Of a stretch of 64,000 nt of DNA, positions 35,326-44,910 are shown in pieces (the stretch's first letter is position 1; every line of letters starts with the position of its first letter). This stretch comes from Olivibacter domesticus (lineage in GTDB: Bacteria > Bacteroidota > Bacteroidia > Sphingobacteriales > Sphingobacteriaceae). Position numbers and translations under genes: made by a program. The notes beneath the pieces were generated by a model. That model did not search any database, was not told where the DNA came from, and saw nothing but the letters and a program-made list of their open reading frames with translations. The stretch covers positions 744,001 through 808,000 of the forward strand of contig NZ_FOAF01000002.1 in assembly GCF_900109575.1 (NCBI RefSeq), read 5' to 3'.

Positions 35326-35399
35326 AGTTTCTAAATAGTAATACCCCCAGCAGTCAAAAAAAATCTTTCATAACCATCATTATAACTTAGGTATTCTCT

Positions 35400-36818
35400 C
35401 TACTTTTCCCAAGGAAAAACTAAACTTTCTGTGTGTGACTCCAACATAAATTGCTGGATTTTTTTGACAACATCTGGATATTCGCTCGCAACATTTCGTT
35501 TTTCCTGTACATCTTTAGTTAAATCGTAAAGCGCAATAGGCGCATTTCGATCTTTCAGCACATTAAGTTTAATACCCTTCCAATTACCATACCTAACCGC
35601 CTGTTTACCTCCCTGTTCATGAAATTCCCAGTAAAGATAAGCATGCTCCTTTTGCTCACCTGTACCTTTCAGCGCACTTACAAAAGAAATACCGTCTACT
35701 CCCTGAGGAGGCTGCACACCGGCCAATGTTGCAAAAGTTGGGAATAGATCCCAGAAAGCACCAACAAATTCACTTTGTTGGTTGGGGCGGATTACACCAG
35801 GCCATCTCGCTGCAAAAGGCACACGAATTCCCCCTTCATACAAATCACGTTTAAACCCGCGAAGCCCACCTCCGCTATTAAAAAATGACGGATCTGCGCC
35901 CCCCTCCAAATGCGGGCCATTATCACTTGTAAATATCACCAATGTATTTTCATCCAAACCAAGGCTCTTCAGACGTTCAAGTATTTGCCCAACATATAAG
36001 TCTAATCGGGCTACCATTGCCGCAAAAGTTGCATGGGGGTATTGTTGAGAGGCGTAACCTCCGGGGCGAGCGCCTTTTCCATAGTCCTCACCCTTAAATG
36101 GTTTTTCAGGAAACTTACCTTTGTAATATTGGAATATACTGTCGTCAGGCACTAACAGTTCTGCATGTGGAAGAATGTAAGGAAGGAAAAGAAAAAATGG
36201 TGCCCCTTTATTTTCATCGATAAAAGCCAAAGCCTCCTTTTGTATCAGATCAGGAGCGTACTGTTTATGATATTGCAAATCGCCATTCTCCTCAAGTATT
36301 ATCTTTTTATCATTATCCCATAAATGAGTAGGATAATAGCGATGCGCCAGCGATTGGCAGTTATATCCATAAAAGTGATCGAAACCCTGTTTATTTGGAT
36401 CTCCTTCCGAATTCACCGGTCCTAAACCCCACTTTCCAAAAGCACCCGTTTTATAACCAGCCTTCTTCAATACTTCGGCCATCGTGTTCAACGAATCAGG
36501 GATAGGATACTGCCCTTCAGGGGCTACACCTAAATTTCCACGAATAAAGGTATGGCCCGTATGCTGTCCGCTCATCAAAGAAGACCTGGATGGGGCACAA
36601 ACAGCGGTACCTGAGTAAAACTGATTAAAACGGATTCCGTCTGCCGCCAATCTATCTAAGTTAGGCGTATTAATCAACTTTTGGCCATTAAATCCAACGT
36701 CACCATAACCGAGGTCATCAGCCAGAATAAAAATAATATTCGGTTGTTTATTTTGTGCCTGTGAAAAAAGAGACACCAATAACGTTGTTATTAATAATAA
36801 AAAGGTTTTCTTCATCAT
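35400..36818 (-). CDS. Periplasmic arylsulfatase of PUL 2
   Basis: A 472-residue S1-type sulfatase. The signal peptide is residues 1-20 (FLLLITTLLVSLFSQA). NIIFILADDLGYGD holds Asp34/35. VCAPSRSSLMSGQHTGHTFI has the CAPSR formylglycine motif with Cys74, and GKWGLG and VIFTSDNGPH complete the site. It is 15 bases after SusD and so clearly part of PUL 2. Together with the sulfatase at 17175, it shows that the organism meets sulfated glycans. Substrate position cannot be read from sequence. The required maturase is not in the window. Confidence 0.92.
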   Translation of the reverse strand: MMKKTFLLLITTLLVSLFSQAQNKQPNIIFILADDLGYGDVGFNGQKLINTPNLDRLAADGIRFNQFYSGTAVCAPSRSSLMSGQHTGHTFIRGNLGVAPEGQYPIPDSLNTMAEVLKKAGYKTGAFGKWGLGPVNSEGDPNKQGFDHFYGYNCQSLAHRYYPTHLWDNDKKIILEENGDLQYHKQYAPDLIQKEALAFIDENKGAPFFLFLPYILPHAELLVPDDSIFQYYKGKFPEKPFKGEDYGKGARPGGYASQQYPHATFAAMVARLDLYVGQILERLKSLGLDENTLVIFTSDNGPHLEGGADPSFFNSGGGLRGFKRDLYEGGIRVPFAARWPGVIRPNQQSEFVGAFWDLFPTFATLAGVQPPQGVDGISFVSALKGTGEQKEHAYLYWEFHEQGGKQAVRYGNWKGIKLNVLKDRNAPIALYDLTKDVQEKRNVASEYPDVVKKIQQFMLESHTESLVFPWEK

Positions 36819-36833
36819 AAATTAAATTTTTTA

Positions 36834-38342
36834 TCAATTACCGTAACCAGGATTTTGTTTTAGTGCATTATTCTCCTGAATAGCTATCGCCGGGATAGGC
36901 CATAACCCATCTCTCTGCTCATTAAAACGACGCGTATCGATTCGCTCTCCCTTATCGTTGTAAATATCGTTATTCAATACTTGCTGAGCAATACCCCATC
37001 GGCGTACGTCAAAGTAATATAAGCCTTCACCGGCTAATTCAATTCTTCGTTCATGCCTTATTTCCTGACGCAGTTCTTCTTTAGAAAAATCAGGCTTTAA
37101 GGCCGGCATTCCTGCCCGGTCCCGAATCTGATTTATCGCTTCATAGACGGACCCATCCGGTCCGTTCACCTCATTCTGTGCCTCTGCATACATGAGTAAT
37201 ACATCCGCATACCGGAGCAAGATATAATTTAATTCGGACTGTCCATCAGGTATAGTTGCCGCGGGTATATCATCTTTAAAGACCGTATATTTCTTTTGGC
37301 CATACCCAGTGCGGGGGTATTGGCTTTCTGTTACTGTGGCTCCCTTAAAAAGACTACCTTTTACAATTGCGGTTTTTTGAAGCCGAGGATCGCGGTTCTC
37401 ATAAGGTTTAGCAGGATCATACAAAGTCGATGCTGTTATTGGATTTCCCTCTATGTCGTAATAATCATTCACTAAGTCAGGCAAAGGCGCAATATTATTG
37501 TACTGATCGAGATTAATATCAAAGCCATGTGTAAATTCAGGATATTTGAATTGCGCATCAAAAATAACTTCTTCATTTCCCTCATTTTCTAAATAAAATA
37601 AGCCCCTATAATCCGGAAAGAGCTGATAGGTTTTCGCATCTATGATAGCTTTGGCTGTTTCCGCCGCCTCGGCCCATTTCCCACCATACAAAAGCACCCT
37701 CGCCTTAAAAGCTAAAGCCGCTCCCTTAGTTGCCCTTCCCTTTTCATTTGCTCCATAACTTACCGGAAGATCGGTTGCCGCCTCATCCAAATCTTTAATA
37801 ATTTGGTTATAAATTTCAGCAGCGCTATTACGCGGCAAATTCGCCTGCGCTCCATCATCTGTGGCGTCCAGAATTAAAGGGGCACCACCGTATAAGTTCC
37901 ATAGCGGAAAGTAAAAAACCGCTCTTAAGAATTTTGCCTGTGCTACATAACGTTTTTGTGCAGTTTCATCGAGTGGCACTTTATCAATATTAGCCAATAG
38001 ATTATTCGCACGACCAATACCTTGATAAGCACCTTGCCAAACTGTGTAAAAAAGACCTGTATTAGCATCATGTAAGCCTTGTGCAATCAGATTATAATCC
38101 CCTTGGTAACGATAAGTATTTGGCGATAGGTTTTCATAATACAACGGTGTAGTACCTCCATACAAACCATTATGCAATAGTGCTGCATATACGCCATTAA
38201 GGCTTGCTACCACCCGTTCCTCTGTTTCCCAATAATTGTCGTCTGTATAACGATCTGTGGGTTCCACATCCAAAAATGTTGAGCACCCGATAAACCCTAA
38301 AAGACCAATTGTTGAAAGTAATATAGTTAAAGATCTCATCAC
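36834..38342 (-). CDS. SusD/RagB-family outer-membrane lipoprotein (PUL 2)
   Basis: A 502-residue lipoprotein with signal peptide ending FIGC (Cys20). Hallmarks are AQAKFLRAVFYFPLWNLYGG, KGRATKGAALAFKARVLLYGG and the C-terminal LNYILLRYADVLLMYAEAQNE and RHERRIELAGEGLYYFDVRRW. Shorter than the SusD of PUL 1 and PUL 3. It lies 72 bases after SusC. Binds the glycan that the neighbouring channel imports. Confidence 0.93.
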   Translation of the reverse strand: MMRSLTILLSTIGLLGFIGCSTFLDVEPTDRYTDDNYWETEERVVASLNGVYAALLHNGLYGGTTPLYYENLSPNTYRYQGDYNLIAQGLHDANTGLFYTVWQGAYQGIGRANNLLANIDKVPLDETAQKRYVAQAKFLRAVFYFPLWNLYGGAPLILDATDDGAQANLPRNSAAEIYNQIIKDLDEAATDLPVSYGANEKGRATKGAALAFKARVLLYGGKWAEAAETAKAIIDAKTYQLFPDYRGLFYLENEGNEEVIFDAQFKYPEFTHGFDINLDQYNNIAPLPDLVNDYYDIEGNPITASTLYDPAKPYENRDPRLQKTAIVKGSLFKGATVTESQYPRTGYGQKKYTVFKDDIPAATIPDGQSELNYILLRYADVLLMYAEAQNEVNGPDGSVYEAINQIRDRAGMPALKPDFSKEELRQEIRHERRIELAGEGLYYFDVRRWGIAQQVLNNDIYNDKGERIDTRRFNEQRDGLWPIPAIAIQENNALKQNPGYGN

Positions 38343-38414
38343 TTTGATATTATTTTTTATGATCTAACGGACTTCATTAATAGTCCACTGATATATATTT
38401 TAGTTATATACTAC

Positions 38415-41400
38415 TTATAAAGATATATTCACACCTGCTGTAATCGACTTGTAATTTGGGTAATCTATCCCATTAGCTCGTGTTAAGTTCCGTTCCGGAT
38501 CTCCCAACTTAAAATTTGTAATAGTTACATAGTTTTGGGCGTTAACAAAGACTTTGGCCCGTTTAATATGGAGATGCTGCAACCAGTCTGATTGAAAATT
38601 ATAAGCTATTTGGATATTTTTTAATCGCAGGTAACTTGCATCCTTAACCCAGTAATCTGAAGTAAGATAATTTTGAGGATATCCGGACGACGTGGTAAGT
38701 CGTGGCAGCGTAGCCGTTGGATTTTCCGGTGTCCAAGAATTACTCAACCATTCGTTGGTAACACCTGCTCCATTACGATAAGGAAAAGCCAGATTACCAT
38801 TTGCGTAAGTTTCCGCATCTGCTACCCCTTGAAAAAAGAGATCTAAATCAAAGCCTTTATACGCCCCATTAAATGTGAAACCATAGGTATACGTTGGAAT
38901 GCTACTTCCTATAACCATTCTATCGTTGTTATCGATTACATTGTCACCATTTTGATCTATATAACGGATATCTCCCGGTTGGGTACTTGCCGCCTGATAA
39001 GCATGCGCTTGCACTTCTGCCTCGCTTTGGAAAATGCCATCAGACTGAAGGCCGTAAAAAGAGCTAATTGCGTCCCCTTTTCGAATGATCGTCACGCCAT
39101 CATAATAAATATTTCCCTTAACATCCAGCACCTTGTTTTTCACGTAAGCGACATTCCCCCCTATCCGATAACGAAAAGCACCTGCTTGATCTTGATACGC
39201 AAGGGATAATTCAATGCCCTTATTTGAAACTTTACCAATGTTTCGGTATGGGCCCTCCAACTTTCCAACTTGAGCCGGAATATTAACCTTTCGTAGAATT
39301 TCATTAGTTGTTTTATCAAACACATCTAGCTGAAAGGATAATTTATTTTGGAGGAGATCCAGGTCCACCCCAAGGTTTGTCATGGTAGTCGTTTCCCATG
39401 TAATCGTTGGATCGCTAATTTGTGTAATAGCTGTACCACCCACTACATTATTATTAAAGCTATAACCTTGCCCAAGGCTAATCGCATTTACATAGCTAAA
39501 TAGAGGAATTTGCTGGTTTCCCAATCTCCCCCAGGAGGCTCTTAATTTCAGATTATTTATCCAATTAGCATCTGCCAGAAACGCTTCCTGATTAATACGC
39601 CAAGCTCCAGAGAAAGAAGGAAATACACCCCAACGTTTTCCTTTAGCAAATCTCGATGAGCCATCGTAACGAATGTTAGCCTCCAATATATATTTATCGC
39701 GAAAACTGTAGTTAACCCGTCCGAAATATGACTGTAAGCGTGATTGCGAAGATTTTCCTCCCACTTCAGGAGCCGTACTACCAGCATCGAGCTCCGTAAG
39801 CTCATTGCCTAAATATCCTTGGTTATAGGCATCAAAATCGCCTTCGTCAAAACGTTCAATACTAAAACCTCCCAAAGCATTAATAGCATGATCATCCAAC
39901 TGTTTTACAAAATTTAGCGTATGAAAATTCGTTAAATTCACCGCATTTGCTGCAATCTGTTTTACACCCCTAGTAGGAATATTCCCCATAGGCGTTAGCA
40001 CACCAGTTTTCGGGTTGGTAAGTGAAATTTGCGGGTAAGCATATTTCTCCTGCCTATAAAGTAAGTTAGCCGCCGCCGTTATTTTATAGGTAAGGTTTAA
40101 AGGTAATTTTACTTCGGCATATACATTAGCCAAGGTCCGATAACGGGTATTTTTCCTAAATCCTTCGTAAGACAAAGCCAATGGATTACGGAAAAAATTA
40201 TGCCCCGGCACACGAACCCATTGATCGGCGTACGAGCCATCTTGCGCATAAGGTGCCTGCATAGGTAAACCTCTATATAACAATCCCATTAATCCCCCTT
40301 CACCATTAGCCTCATCTGATGTATAAGCACTCTCTCGATCGTTCCAGAATGTCCCCGCAACATTGGCACCTACCTTGAGCCAGCCAGTGACGTCGGATTG
40401 TATATTGCTATTAAATGTATATTTTTTTGCATTTGTTTCCAACAAAACCCCTTCCTGATCGAGATAGCCAAAAGAAAGCGAAAAAGATGTTTTTTCTCCT
40501 CCTCCTGAAAGCCGTAGATTATGTTCTTGAATCGGTGCGTTTCTATACATTACATCAAACCAATTCGTATTCGGATAAACGTATGGATCTGTTCCAGACC
40601 TATATTCCTGAATAAGGTCATCACTGTACTCAGCAGGTTTACCTTCGTTTGCCAAGGCTCGGTTTTTCCCTTGCATATATTGAACAGCATCTGTTACCAC
40701 ATCGGGCTTAAAGGTTGCTCTTTGCGACCCTCCATATACGTTATAATCGATTTGAAACTGACCTTTCTGGCCCGTTTTGGTTTTAACCAAGATAACGCCA
40801 TTAGCCGCCCTGTTTCCATAAATAGCAGCAGAGGCGGCATCTTTTAACACGGAGATGCTTTCAATATCGTTGGGATTTACCTCACTCAATGGATATTCAA
40901 TACCATCCACCAACACCAACGGATTATTATTATTTAATGTACTTACACCCCGAATTCGAATGGTATTCCCCTCCGCACCGGGTCTTCCTTTATTTTGATT
41001 GACATAAACACCGTTAGCGCCCTGAAGCGCTTGGGTTGCATTAGTAATAGGTCTGTTTGCCAAAAATTTAGCATCAACAGTAGCAACTGAACCTGTCAAT
41101 GTGCTTTTCTTCTGTGTACCATACCCTACCACCACCACATCTTCCAGTTGGTTCAAATCGGCTTCCAGAAAAATCTCCACGCTACCTGTACTAACTATTT
41201 TCTTCTGGGCTTTATATCCAATGTAACTAATAAGCAATGTATAAGGGAATCTTTGGCCGGTCACGAAGTGGAAATCACCATGCTCATCACTACTTGCCCT
41301 ATGTGTTGTTCCATCCAACGCAATCGTTGCACCGACAATAGGTTCTTTGGTGGCTGCATCAAGTACCTTCCCTTGTAAAGTCGAATTAATAAGCGGTTTA

Positions 41401-41495
41401 GTTTCTTGTGAATAAACATTTTGGAGTAAAATCCCAAAAACGAAAGTTAAAAGAAGCAAGCTCCTATGAACACCTGCCTTTAAACATTTAATCAT
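38415..41495 (-). CDS. SusC/RagA TonB-linked outer-membrane channel without STN domain (PUL 2)
   Basis: A 1026-residue importer. The signal peptide ends QNVYSQ (about residue 30). It goes directly to a carboxypeptidase-like domain (QGKVLDAATKEPIVGATIAL), a plug (DLNQLEDVVVVGYGTQKK, AASAAIYGNRAANGVILVKT) and a barrel ending KSITAGVNISL. No STN domain precedes the plug and no FecR or sigma gene is adjacent, so regulation must be by another system, possibly elements in the long leader upstream (41496-41909). Confidence 0.93.
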   Translation of the reverse strand: MIKCLKAGVHRSLLLLTFVFGILLQNVYSQETKPLINSTLQGKVLDAATKEPIVGATIALDGTTHRASSDEHGDFHFVTGQRFPYTLLISYIGYKAQKKIVSTGSVEIFLEADLNQLEDVVVVGYGTQKKSTLTGSVATVDAKFLANRPITNATQALQGANGVYVNQNKGRPGAEGNTIRIRGVSTLNNNNPLVLVDGIEYPLSEVNPNDIESISVLKDAASAAIYGNRAANGVILVKTKTGQKGQFQIDYNVYGGSQRATFKPDVVTDAVQYMQGKNRALANEGKPAEYSDDLIQEYRSGTDPYVYPNTNWFDVMYRNAPIQEHNLRLSGGGEKTSFSLSFGYLDQEGVLLETNAKKYTFNSNIQSDVTGWLKVGANVAGTFWNDRESAYTSDEANGEGGLMGLLYRGLPMQAPYAQDGSYADQWVRVPGHNFFRNPLALSYEGFRKNTRYRTLANVYAEVKLPLNLTYKITAAANLLYRQEKYAYPQISLTNPKTGVLTPMGNIPTRGVKQIAANAVNLTNFHTLNFVKQLDDHAINALGGFSIERFDEGDFDAYNQGYLGNELTELDAGSTAPEVGGKSSQSRLQSYFGRVNYSFRDKYILEANIRYDGSSRFAKGKRWGVFPSFSGAWRINQEAFLADANWINNLKLRASWGRLGNQQIPLFSYVNAISLGQGYSFNNNVVGGTAITQISDPTITWETTTMTNLGVDLDLLQNKLSFQLDVFDKTTNEILRKVNIPAQVGKLEGPYRNIGKVSNKGIELSLAYQDQAGAFRYRIGGNVAYVKNKVLDVKGNIYYDGVTIIRKGDAISSFYGLQSDGIFQSEAEVQAHAYQAASTQPGDIRYIDQNGDNVIDNNDRMVIGSSIPTYTYGFTFNGAYKGFDLDLFFQGVADAETYANGNLAFPYRNGAGVTNEWLSNSWTPENPTATLPRLTTSSGYPQNYLTSDYWVKDASYLRLKNIQIAYNFQSDWLQHLHIKRAKVFVNAQNYVTITNFKLGDPERNLTRANGIDYPNYKSITAGVNISL

Positions 41496-41517
41496 ATTGA
41501 AATGGGTTAAGTAAATT

Positions 41518-41548
41518 AAAAAAGGCGCAACGCCATTGTACCCTTTTT
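41518..41548 (-). promoter_or_regulatory. Terminator-like hairpin close to the susC start (PUL 2)
   Basis: On the minus strand GGCG-TTG-CGCC (41524-41534) is followed by TTTTTT, nested in a wider AAAAAGG/CCTTTTT pairing (41519-41525 / 41542-41548). It ends about 22 bases before the susC ATG, so it could act as an attenuator. The inner stem is only 4 bp. Confidence 0.35.
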
Positions 41549-41726
41549 ATTAAAATATATTATTGTTTGGCTATTCTATAGCTATATAATACTATACATC
41601 AGACAGCATAGTGATTTTTCCACATGAAGCTCGATAGTCGAAATGAGGTTTTTTAAAATAACAGGGATGCATGCACTGAGCTGCACCGCTTACATGGTTA
41701 TACATAAGATTGAGTTTTAGTTAAAT

Positions 41727-41763
41727 AAATGATAAGTGCAACGCCTATTGAAACTTATCATTT
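41727..41763. repeat. Perfect inverted repeat in the susC leader (PUL 2)
   Basis: AAATGATAAGT (41727-41737) and ACTTATCATTT (41753-41763), 11 bp, 15-base loop. Five T follow on the plus strand. The loop holds GCAACGCCTATTG, a near copy of GCAACGCCATTG at 41527-41538. Confidence 0.5.
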
Positions 41764-41880
41764 TTAATCCTTAAAAATTATATTCCTTTATAACGTATTT
41801 GTTTTGGCAGCATCGATAGCGGATAAGAATTTTTCTTTAGCATTCAAGCATTGCATTTATAAAAGATTGATTATCGGCGA

Positions 41881-41909
41881 CAAAGGTATAAGAATTTTTT
41901 AAAAAACAA
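41881..41909 (-). promoter_or_regulatory. Promoter for PUL 2
   Basis: Minus-strand TACCTTTG (41881-41888) matches TAnnTTTG with a TTG (41907-41909) 18 bases upstream as the -33 box. Transcription near 41874 would give a leader of about 380 bases before susC. Confidence 0.5.
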
Positions 41910-42463
41910 TACAAAGTCTATATGTTTAGTCTATTTTGTAGCATTAAACAAATACACACCTATTATTCAATAAATTACACATTATGCTATTTAAAAAAAA
42001 ACAATTAGCCAAGGTCCAAAGACTGCCCTCTACTACAACACATATTGTTAATAGGGATAGAGAAACCTTACATTCAATTAAAATATGAATATCTGGTAGA
42101 ATGCCCAAAATTGTTTTTATAAGAAACCGCAACACGTCAGTAGTCCTTCCGTTAATGTAATAGTATAACTAAAACTTATTCCCACGTACCTTTCACCTAC
42201 CTTTTACCTAGGTGTTACATACCTTTCTTTAGTACATCTTCCGTAGCTCAAAAATACTTATTGTCTATATGTCCTATACTTCATTAAAGTATTTCGGGAG
42301 CTGTTAGATGCTCTTTCGTAATGGCGGCTTTTTGCCCTTTGGGTAATTTGTCGGATAGTCATTTAAGAAAATATTGGCCCTTCCACTTATAAGGAAAATA
42401 TTCTTGGTATAACTATTGCTTATAAACTTAATTATAGATCAGTTACACTAAATAAGTTGAGCT
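41910..42463. other. Gene-free stretch upstream of PUL 2
   Basis: AT-rich with no coding region I can support; a 63-codon minus-strand frame at 41944-42135 is low-complexity. Three TACCTTT heptamers at 42187, 42198 and 42220 are spaced 11 and 22 bases and surround a palindromic ACCTAGGT at 42206-42213, a possible protein-binding site. Nothing else stands out. Confidence 0.4.
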
Positions 42464-42820
42464 ATGGAAATTACAACAACTACAATACACGAACTTAACT
42501 GGGATTTTCCGAATGCGCAGGATTTTAATGCCGAGATTATTAATGGAAAAATCACCAAGCTTATTCTACAGGATGTGGGAGAGCTCACTAATTCTCATCT
42601 CGATTCAACCAATGAAAAATACTTACGCCATGTGCATAGAGCTTTAGGTGGTTTATTTCAGCATCTTGATAAAATAAGGGGGATAGGTAGTTTAGATCAT
42701 CAAGAAGATGAAGATGCAGAACTAAAGGATGAAGAAAGAAATTTACGTTATCTTCAACGGGATGAAAGTGAGATGAAAGAATATAAAGAACGTGTTTTAA
42801 ATTCCATTAATCGCTCTTAG
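42464..42820 (+). CDS. Small cytoplasmic protein, unknown
   Basis: A 118-residue protein without membrane segments or cysteines. It has a beta-rich first 40 residues (NWDFPNAQDFNAEIINGKIT) and a highly charged, helical second half (HQEDEDAELKDEERNLRYLQRDESEMKEYKERVLN). I do not recognise it. No operon partners: the 554 bases upstream are gene-free and the next gene converges across a terminator hairpin. Length and codon use look like a real gene. Confidence 0.6.
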   Translation: MEITTTTIHELNWDFPNAQDFNAEIINGKITKLILQDVGELTNSHLDSTNEKYLRHVHRALGGLFQHLDKIRGIGSLDHQEDEDAELKDEERNLRYLQRDESEMKEYKERVLNSINRS

Positions 42821-42914
42821 TTTTTTCTCTTATTCAACAAGCTCCCACTGCCCAATGGTTTATTAAAACAGTATTCGAAGAAAGCCAAAAAATCCAGAAA
42901 TAATAATTCGGAAA

Positions 42915-42937
42915 AGGGCTGATCAATGACCAGCCCT
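42915..42937. terminator. Terminator between convergent genes
   Basis: AGGGCTG (42915-42921) pairs with CAGCCCT (42931-42937), nine-base loop. A TTTT follows on the minus strand and a T-rich stretch lies about 8 bases downstream on the plus strand. Confidence 0.55.
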
Positions 42938-42958
42938 CAAATCTTGTTTTTGAAATTA

Positions 42959-43414
42959 TTAATCGAGTACCTGGCTTAGCACATTCCCGTTTGCGTCAAA
43001 GGCAACCTTCAACTCTTCAGTGAAGCTCTTCAATTCAAGCGTATATCCTATGCTGTTTCCTTTGGTGATTTTTTTTACATCATCTATTCGGTAACTGTTA
43101 AAATTTGCTCTAATCTTTGTTAAAACCTTTTGCGGCAAGTCCCTTTTTGAAAGATCTTCTTTGTGTTCGGTTAATTTCCCTGCTTGATCGTACCATGCAT
43201 CATGATCCGTTGAGAGCAACCCTGTTTCAAATTCCACCTTATACAAATCGCCTTGCTGTTCCCATTCCACATCCGACGCATTAGGGAAAGCTTTGTGAAA
43301 ATTATTGATCACTACAGAGGGTACTTGGCTTGATTGAATATCCTGCCCTAACGAAACATTCGCATTGATAAGCAATGCAAGAAAACCGATTAAAATACTT
43401 TTTTTCATCTTCAT
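42959..43414 (-). CDS. Exported PepSY-like domain protein next to a two-component system
   Basis: A 151-residue secreted protein with a signal peptide ending NVSLGQ (about residue 24). It carries a PepSY-like domain (PF11396 type): NNFHKAFPNASDVEWEQQGDLYKVEF near 37-62, DHDAWYDQAGKLTEHKEDL, LPQKVLTKI, and a second copy of the Y-x-x-E-L motif (YTLELKSFTEELKVAFDANGNVL). Such proteins are usually encoded beside sensor kinases in Bacteroidota. Here the kinase gene is 218 bases upstream on the same strand, so it may be a target or a periplasmic modulator of that system. Confidence 0.85.
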   Translation of the reverse strand: MKMKKSILIGFLALLINANVSLGQDIQSSQVPSVVINNFHKAFPNASDVEWEQQGDLYKVEFETGLLSTDHDAWYDQAGKLTEHKEDLSKRDLPQKVLTKIRANFNSYRIDDVKKITKGNSIGYTLELKSFTEELKVAFDANGNVLSQVLD

Positions 43415-43632
43415 ATCATTTGTTTTTTAAAGGTGATGACGCTATCATGATTCATTAATTCAACTGTATTATTCGCAAATCATGATAGTTCCATGTCAAT
43501 AATTTTTAATTCTAATACGAAGAAACAGTTCAATTCTGGAAAAATGTTGGAATATTTTGGTGCAATACCGGGGGAAGAAAAAATTAATGCATTTTAGACG
43601 AACGAAGATCAAGCGCTTAGTATAGAGGTCTA

Positions 43633-44910
43633 TTATTGAGCATTGAAGCGCACATTAAAACAGTGCTTATTGTTTTCGAAACGATAGGTAACATCAAAAC
43701 CATACATGCTACAAATCGCCTTTACGATGGCCAATCCCAATCCGGTTCCCATCGACTCTTTATCCAACGACTTATAGAAGCGGCTAAAGATTTTATTCGC
43801 ATCCAACTCTTCCACTTTCCCTGTATTCGAAATTTCAATGGCATTTGCCGAGATGTCAACCGTCACAACACCATTTGTTACATTATGAAAGATGGCATTC
43901 TTTATTAAATTAGCCACGATTATGTTGGCAAGAGATGCATCCATCTGAACATTCAAATCGCTTGTTTCATTAACAATGATTTTTACCTCTTTAAAATCTG
44001 CAAACTCGTCCAGATCTTGTACGGTCTGTTGTACAATCCTATTGAGGGAAATGCTTTGCTTATCAAAAAATTGCTTGTTTTCTATTTTCGTTAAGAGTAG
44101 CAACGACTTATTCAAGCGTACCAAGCGTTCAATAATCGCTAAAATTTGCCCAAGACTTTCGGCGGCTGAATCCTCAATACCTCCCTTTTCTAGCAACAAC
44201 TCTAACTTACTGGTGGCCACCGCCAAGGGTGTCTGCAGCTCATGTGACGCGTTTTCAATAAATTGCTTTTGTTGTTCGTAGGTTTCCAAGCTGTGTTGCA
44301 GCAAGGTATTGACGGCATTTTTTAAACTATTGAACTCTTTAATGTTGGTGGTTATCTCGGGTAACTCTTTGCCCCTTCCTAGCCTAAAGCTTGTAACTTG
44401 ACTAAGAAAGTTGTAAAAGGGTTTCCACAATTTTCGTAAAACAATATTATTGATGATAATGATACTCGCTACCAAGATGAAATACAACCAAAACACCGAC
44501 CAAAATAAATCTTCAATCAAATCATCTTCTTCCACCATTGAATTGATGATTTTCAGCTCGTAAAAATGTCCGTGATTTTCAAATGCAGTAGTGAGTATAC
44601 GCACCGGTTCCAGATCATCTTCATCTTGCATATACATCAGGGTATCAACGTATCGATCTTTCATGGCAAGAGCAATTGGTTCGCCTATTTCCCGAATGGC
44701 ATAATTGCTTTCATCGAAATAGTTTTTCTTTAGTACCGATGAATCATCATTCGCCTTCTGAATAATTAAGAGTTTGTAATTTTCCAATCCATCGTCTATA
44801 CTATCGTGGATTTCGTCAAGCATATTTACATAAAAAATAATCGACCAAATCGTGACAATCAGAAAAATAGAGATAGAAAGATACTGTAAGGATTTATTGA
44901 GCAGTTTCAT
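43633..44910 (-). CDS. Sensor histidine kinase
   Basis: A 425-residue membrane kinase. TM1 is about 9-29, a periplasmic sensor region spans about 30-134, and TM2 is about 135-157. The HisKA box FIENASHELQTPLAVA carries His223. The HATPase domain has NLIKNAIFHN (N box) and GTGLGLAIVKAI (G2 box). The sensor loop is small and acidic (MQDEDDLEP, MVEEDDLIED), so a metal or cationic signal is conceivable. Overlaps the response regulator by four bases (ATGA), so the two are co-translated. Confidence 0.93.
   Translation of the reverse strand: MKLLNKSLQYLSISIFLIVTIWSIIFYVNMLDEIHDSIDDGLENYKLLIIQKANDDSSVLKKNYFDESNYAIREIGEPIALAMKDRYVDTLMYMQDEDDLEPVRILTTAFENHGHFYELKIINSMVEEDDLIEDLFWSVFWLYFILVASIIIINNIVLRKLWKPFYNFLSQVTSFRLGRGKELPEITTNIKEFNSLKNAVNTLLQHSLETYEQQKQFIENASHELQTPLAVATSKLELLLEKGGIEDSAAESLGQILAIIERLVRLNKSLLLLTKIENKQFFDKQSISLNRIVQQTVQDLDEFADFKEVKIIVNETSDLNVQMDASLANIIVANLIKNAIFHNVTNGVVTVDISANAIEISNTGKVEELDANKIFSRFYKSLDKESMGTGLGLAIVKAICSMYGFDVTYRFENNKHCFNVRFNAQ

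Noticed and set aside
41944-42135. 63-codon minus-strand open frame in the PUL 2 upstream region
   Set aside because: No promoter, no family resemblance and a low-complexity composition; reads as chance in AT-rich DNA.
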